NCBI GenBank assembly: GCA_021825785.1
Contig: JAKAGP010000038.1
Coordinates: forward strand, 1-9,241
DNA length: 9,241 bases
Reading direction: 5' to 3'
Origin: Nitrospirota bacterium
GTDB taxonomy: Bacteria; Nitrospirota; Thermodesulfovibrionia; Thermodesulfovibrionales; JdFR-88
This document shows positions 7,438 to 9,241 of the stretch, piece by piece. Every line of letters begins with the position of its first letter. Position 1 is the first letter of the stretch. The translations under genes and the position numbers were made by a program. A model generated the notes under the pieces. That model was not told the origin of the DNA. It saw only the letters and a program-made list of their open reading frames with translations, and did not search any database.

Positions 7438-7571
7438 TCGTTTTTCTCCTTTCGGGGGAAGGTGGAATAAAAAAGGCGCTGCCCGCCGCGATGGCGAGAG
7501 CGCCTTTGAAAGACCTTAGTTTTTAAATGCAAAATATTACGGGGGGCATGGTTTAGTTCCATTAATGGCAA
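7434..7571 (-). CDS. Possible leader ORF running through the helicase leader terminator
   Basis: GGAG at 7583-7580, eight bases before TTG (7571-7569), could start a 45-residue ORF; an ATG in the same frame lies at 7562. It reads through both arms of the terminator, is arginine-rich there, and its TGA (7436-7434) overlaps the helicase ATG as ATGA. This is the geometry of a translationally coupled leader peptide. There is no homology support, and a chance ORF is quite possible. Confidence 0.25.
   Translation of the reverse strand: MPLMELNHAPRNILHLKTKVFQRRSRHRGGQRLFYSTFPRKEKNE
7467..7507 (-). terminator. Intrinsic terminator in the leader of the D5 helicase gene
   Basis: On the minus strand AAAGGCGCT pairs perfectly with AGCGCCTTT (9 pairs). 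A nested CGCC/GGCG stem sits in the 18-base loop, and TTTTTTATT follows. It ends about 15 bases before the ribosome site of the helicase gene, leaving no room for a promoter between them. It must therefore end a transcript that would otherwise read into the helicase gene, as an attenuator would. Confidence 0.85.
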
Positions 7572-7581
7572 GATGTAGTCT

Positions 7582-7610
7582 CCATCACCCCGGCGTACGC
7601 CGGGGTCCAG
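7582..7610 (+). repeat. REP-like palindromic element, copy 1
   Basis: CCCCGGCGTACGCCGGGG (7588-7605) is a perfect 18-base palindrome followed by TCCAG. The antisense reading gives 'LDPGVRRGD', a familiar spurious translation of abundant proteobacterial extragenic repeats. Confidence 0.75.
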
Positions 7611-7634
7611 AAAAAGGCTCAAGAAGGCAAAAGA

Positions 7635-7663
7635 CTGGACTCCGGCTTTCGCCGGAATGACGG
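7635..7663 (-). repeat. REP-like palindromic element, copy 2, inverted to copy 1
   Basis: TCCGGC-TTTC-GCCGGA (7641-7656) is flanked by CTGGAC on the left and ATGACGG on the right. On the minus strand it reads CATTCCGGCGAAAGCCGGAG then TCCAG, the same arrangement as copy 1. The two copies face each other with GTCCAG and CTGGAC 24 bases apart. Confidence 0.75.
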
Positions 7664-7697
7664 AACCAAGCGACCGCCTTCACCAAATCGAAAACAA

Positions 7698-7746
7698 AAA
7701 CCCGTCTTTCGGATGAGAATCCTCCGGAAGACGGGTTTCGTTTTTT
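7698..7746. terminator. Bidirectional terminator-like hairpin
   Basis: AAACCCGTCTT (7698-7708) pairs perfectly with AAGACGGGTTT (7728-7738), with a nested CGGA/TCCG stem in the loop. The plus strand continues CGTTTTTT, and the minus strand continues TTGTTTTC after the AAACCC arm is read as GGGTTTTT. It could stop transcription in either direction, but no gene on either side is clearly served by it. Confidence 0.7.
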
Positions 7747-8215
7747 CCGTGTGATCAAAGGGTGTTGGCCGCATTCACATCCCGGCGGGCCGTTCTCCAC
7801 CCGGACTTTTCTCCCCCTTTCCGGAGCCTTTTCCTCTCCGTTCGGCCCTTTTTCTCCACATCTTTCGGACCAAAGTCCGATTCGCGTCCGAAAGCCGATA
7901 TCTTTTGAAAACAATATGTTGTGTAAAATCTCCGTTTCGGGTGGTTGTGTCATCTCAGCGCCCGGTGTCAGGAGGAATTTTGGAGATTTCGAGTTTTCGA
8001 ACTTCGGGTCTGCAAGAAGGGAAGAAAAGGAATCAATCTGGATTTCCCGCCTCGGGCAAAATAAATGCCGATTCATCAGACTTTCGCATACCTTCGTTCC
8101 TCAATCCATGGACTCACCATGAATTTTGCCGTGCTTGTACCAGCCTTTGGAATATGATAGCCAATGAAAGCTGAAAGTAATACACTGATTTACGGGGAAG
8201 ATCGGAACCTGGATT
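7747..8215. other. Gene-poor stretch with operator-like dyads
   Basis: No ORF here convinces me. The best plus-strand candidate (TTG at 7980, ending 8174, AGGAGG four bases upstream) has poor spacing and no recognisable content. The antisense ORF reaching 8076 runs through the terminator and a REP-like element. The stretch holds the dyads described separately and may be a decayed regulatory region of the adjoining element. Confidence 0.5.
7865..7891. promoter_or_regulatory. Operator-like dyad with a third half-site
   Basis: TCGGAC-CAAA-GTCCGA (7865-7880) is a perfect 6+4+6 dyad, and GTCCGA recurs at 7886-7891, 11 bases after the previous copy, one helical turn away. A wider inverted pair, CTTTCGGAC (7862-7870) and GTCCGAAAG (7886-7894), also forms. 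A second small dyad, ACAA-TATG-TTGT, lies at 7911-7922. A repressor-binding cluster is plausible but unproved. Confidence 0.35.
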
Positions 8216-8242
8216 TTGGCATACATTCCTCAATGTTATAAG
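8216..8242 (+). promoter_or_regulatory. Possible extended -10 promoter for the hydrolase gene
   Basis: TTGGCA (8216-8221) and TATAAG (8237-8242) are separated by 15 bases. TG at 8234-8235 forms an extended -10 motif, which can make up for the short spacer. The transcript would have a leader of about 150 bases before the ATG at 8402. Confidence 0.35.
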
Positions 8243-8401
8243 GGTTGATGGACCATAAGATTTAGAGTGTTGAGACATGCGAATCGCGTCCTACCAAATG
8301 CTGGGCATACCTATTGTTCTTCGTACCATATTCCTCGCGGCTTCCGAGGGCACCCGGCATTGCTGCTCCCTGCAAAGCTTGAAGAATAAGAGGAGTCTCA
8401 A

Positions 8402-9241
8402 ATGAATCCTAGGACCCAGATCCCATTTCGTCGTGGTCGATTTGAGGATCTGCCAGATTCTCCGCGTGTGCCACATCCCTATTTCACAGTGCCTTCACGG
8501 ACCCTGCGGGTTCCAACCGTAAAGCTCGGCACTGTCGAAACTCATTTGCGCGTCCAGGGCTCGGGGCCACCTTTACTGCTCGTTCACGGCCTCATGACAT
8601 CAAGCTACTCCTGGCGATATGTTTTTGAGCCACTTAGTGCCCATTTTACCTGCTATGCACCTGATTTGCCTGGTAACGGCCGGAGCAGCGCGCCACCCGG
8701 ACGCTACCATCCAGACGCTTTTTCAGAATGGATCAGTGCACTCATTGATGTACTCTCGATTCGCGGCTGTGCGGCGGTGGGAAACTCCATGGGTGGCTAT
8801 CTGTGTATGCGACTTGCGCTACGGGATCCCGGTGCGATGTCGCGGCTGGTCAATTTGCACTCCCCCGGCGTACCCGAATTGCGCCTGAATATCCTGCATG
8901 GACTCTGCGCGATTCCAGGCGTGCGGAAGTTGATCGCTGGCATGGCGCGCCGAGAACCCGAGCGATGGGCATATAAAAATGTGCACTACTGGGATGAATC
9001 ACTCAAATCGCTTGAGGAAGCGCGTGAATATGGCGCACCGTTATCGACTGCGGAAGGATCGATGGCTTTTGTCAAACACCTTACTGAAGTAATGGCGCCT
9101 GGGCCAATCCAAGATTTTCAGCACGAGCTGCATACGAGACAACTTCGTGGAGAATTGTTCCCAATCCCTTTACTCCTGCTTTATGCCGAGCACGATCCCA
9201 TGGTGCCAGCATATTTCGGCGACATAATGGCAGCTCGCACA
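8402..9241 (+). CDS. Alpha/beta hydrolase, 3' partial
   Basis: The frame is open from ATG 8402 (GAGGAG six bases upstream) to the window edge, 280 codons with no stop, so the 3' end is missing. It is a classic alpha/beta-hydrolase fold enzyme: 'LLLVHGLMTSSYSW' (H62-G63 oxyanion region), 'YAPDLPGNGRSS' (85-96), nucleophile elbow 'GNSMGG' with Ser129, and 'LLYAEHDPMVP' with the probable catalytic Asp265. The catalytic His should lie just beyond the window. Likely reactions are ester, lactone or haloalkane-type hydrolysis; the substrate cannot be told. No signal peptide is visible, so it is probably cytoplasmic. The 40-residue N-terminal extension before the core is slightly longer than the minimal family member. 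The frame is intact, unlike the minus-strand block. It is probably a chromosomal gene beyond the mobile element. Confidence 0.9.
   Translation, partial: MNPRTQIPFRRGRFEDLPDSPRVPHPYFTVPSRTLRVPTVKLGTVETHLRVQGSGPPLLLVHGLMTSSYSWRYVFEPLSAHFTCYAPDLPGNGRSSAPPGRYHPDAFSEWISALIDVLSIRGCAAVGNSMGGYLCMRLALRDPGAMSRLVNLHSPGVPELRLNILHGLCAIPGVRKLIAGMARREPERWAYKNVHYWDESLKSLEEAREYGAPLSTAEGSMAFVKHLTEVMAPGPIQDFQHELHTRQLRGELFPIPLLLLYAEHDPMVPAYFGDIMAART

Noticed and set aside
7585..8076. Minus-strand ORF of 163 codons
   Set aside because: It reads through a REP-like element and a terminator, including the spurious 'HSGESRSP' translation; no ribosome site at its starts.
7980..8174. Plus-strand TTG-start ORF of 64 codons behind AGGAGG
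   Set aside because: Spacing is only four bases, start is TTG, and no motif or family resemblance was seen.
8165..8242. 25-codon plus-strand ORF (ATG at 8165)
   Set aside because: No ribosome site, and too short to support without homologs.
8291..8476. Minus-strand ORF opposite the hydrolase start
   Set aside because: It overlaps the clear ribosome site and N-terminus of the hydrolase gene.
1..9241. tRNA, rRNA or CRISPR array
   Set aside because: No cloverleaf with a TTC-type arm and CCA-like end, no rRNA signature and no regularly spaced direct repeats were seen by eye; a covariance-model search would be more sensitive.

Overview
The window looks like bacterial chromosome carrying a relic or fragment of a mobile element. 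Gene density, Shine-Dalgarno sites and sigma-70-like promoters all fit a bacterium. A DUF4143 ATPase, REP-like palindromes whose translations read 'LDPGVRRGD' and 'HSGESRSP', and a YbhB/YbcL-type domain are common in Gram-negative proteobacteria and Desulfobacterota. I cannot name a genus from sequence alone.

Layout. Positions 1-1151 (+) hold the 3' part of a gene for a protein with an LTxxQ-like helical region fused to a PEBP (YbhB/YbcL) domain, closed by a strong terminator. A near-consensus promoter whose predicted start point falls on the initiation codon then drives an AAA/DUF4143 ATPase (1499-2659, +). From 7437 back to 2847 everything is on the minus strand. In transcription order this block holds a D5/P4-type SF3 helicase, an unrecognised 445-residue protein, a tRNA-guanine-transglycosylase-like (DpdA-like phage) protein, and a 117-residue protein that may be a phage ssDNA-binding (DUF669-like) protein. 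From 7440 to 8400 there is no convincing gene except possibly a leader ORF; the stretch holds a leader terminator, a facing pair of REP-like elements, a bidirectional terminator and operator-like dyads. The window ends inside an alpha/beta hydrolase gene (8402 onward, +).

The striking feature is the minus-strand block. All four genes are broken, and in each case restoring a single base to a short homopolymer (A5 to A6, C3 to C4, AA to AAA twice) rejoins two coding frames into one sensible protein. The DpdA-like gene also has an in-frame amber codon. The three flanking plus-strand genes are intact. This could be a decaying prophage or satellite, homopolymer sequencing error, or less likely recoding. 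A second pattern is that each of the four genes is preceded by an RNA hairpin, and for two of them a full intrinsic terminator lies so close to the ribosome-binding site that no promoter fits between. That suggests either self-contained cassettes or control by attenuation or antitermination, as known for the replication operon of satellite phage P4.

No integrase, structural phage gene, tRNA, CRISPR array or attachment site was seen. The element boundaries are therefore unknown.
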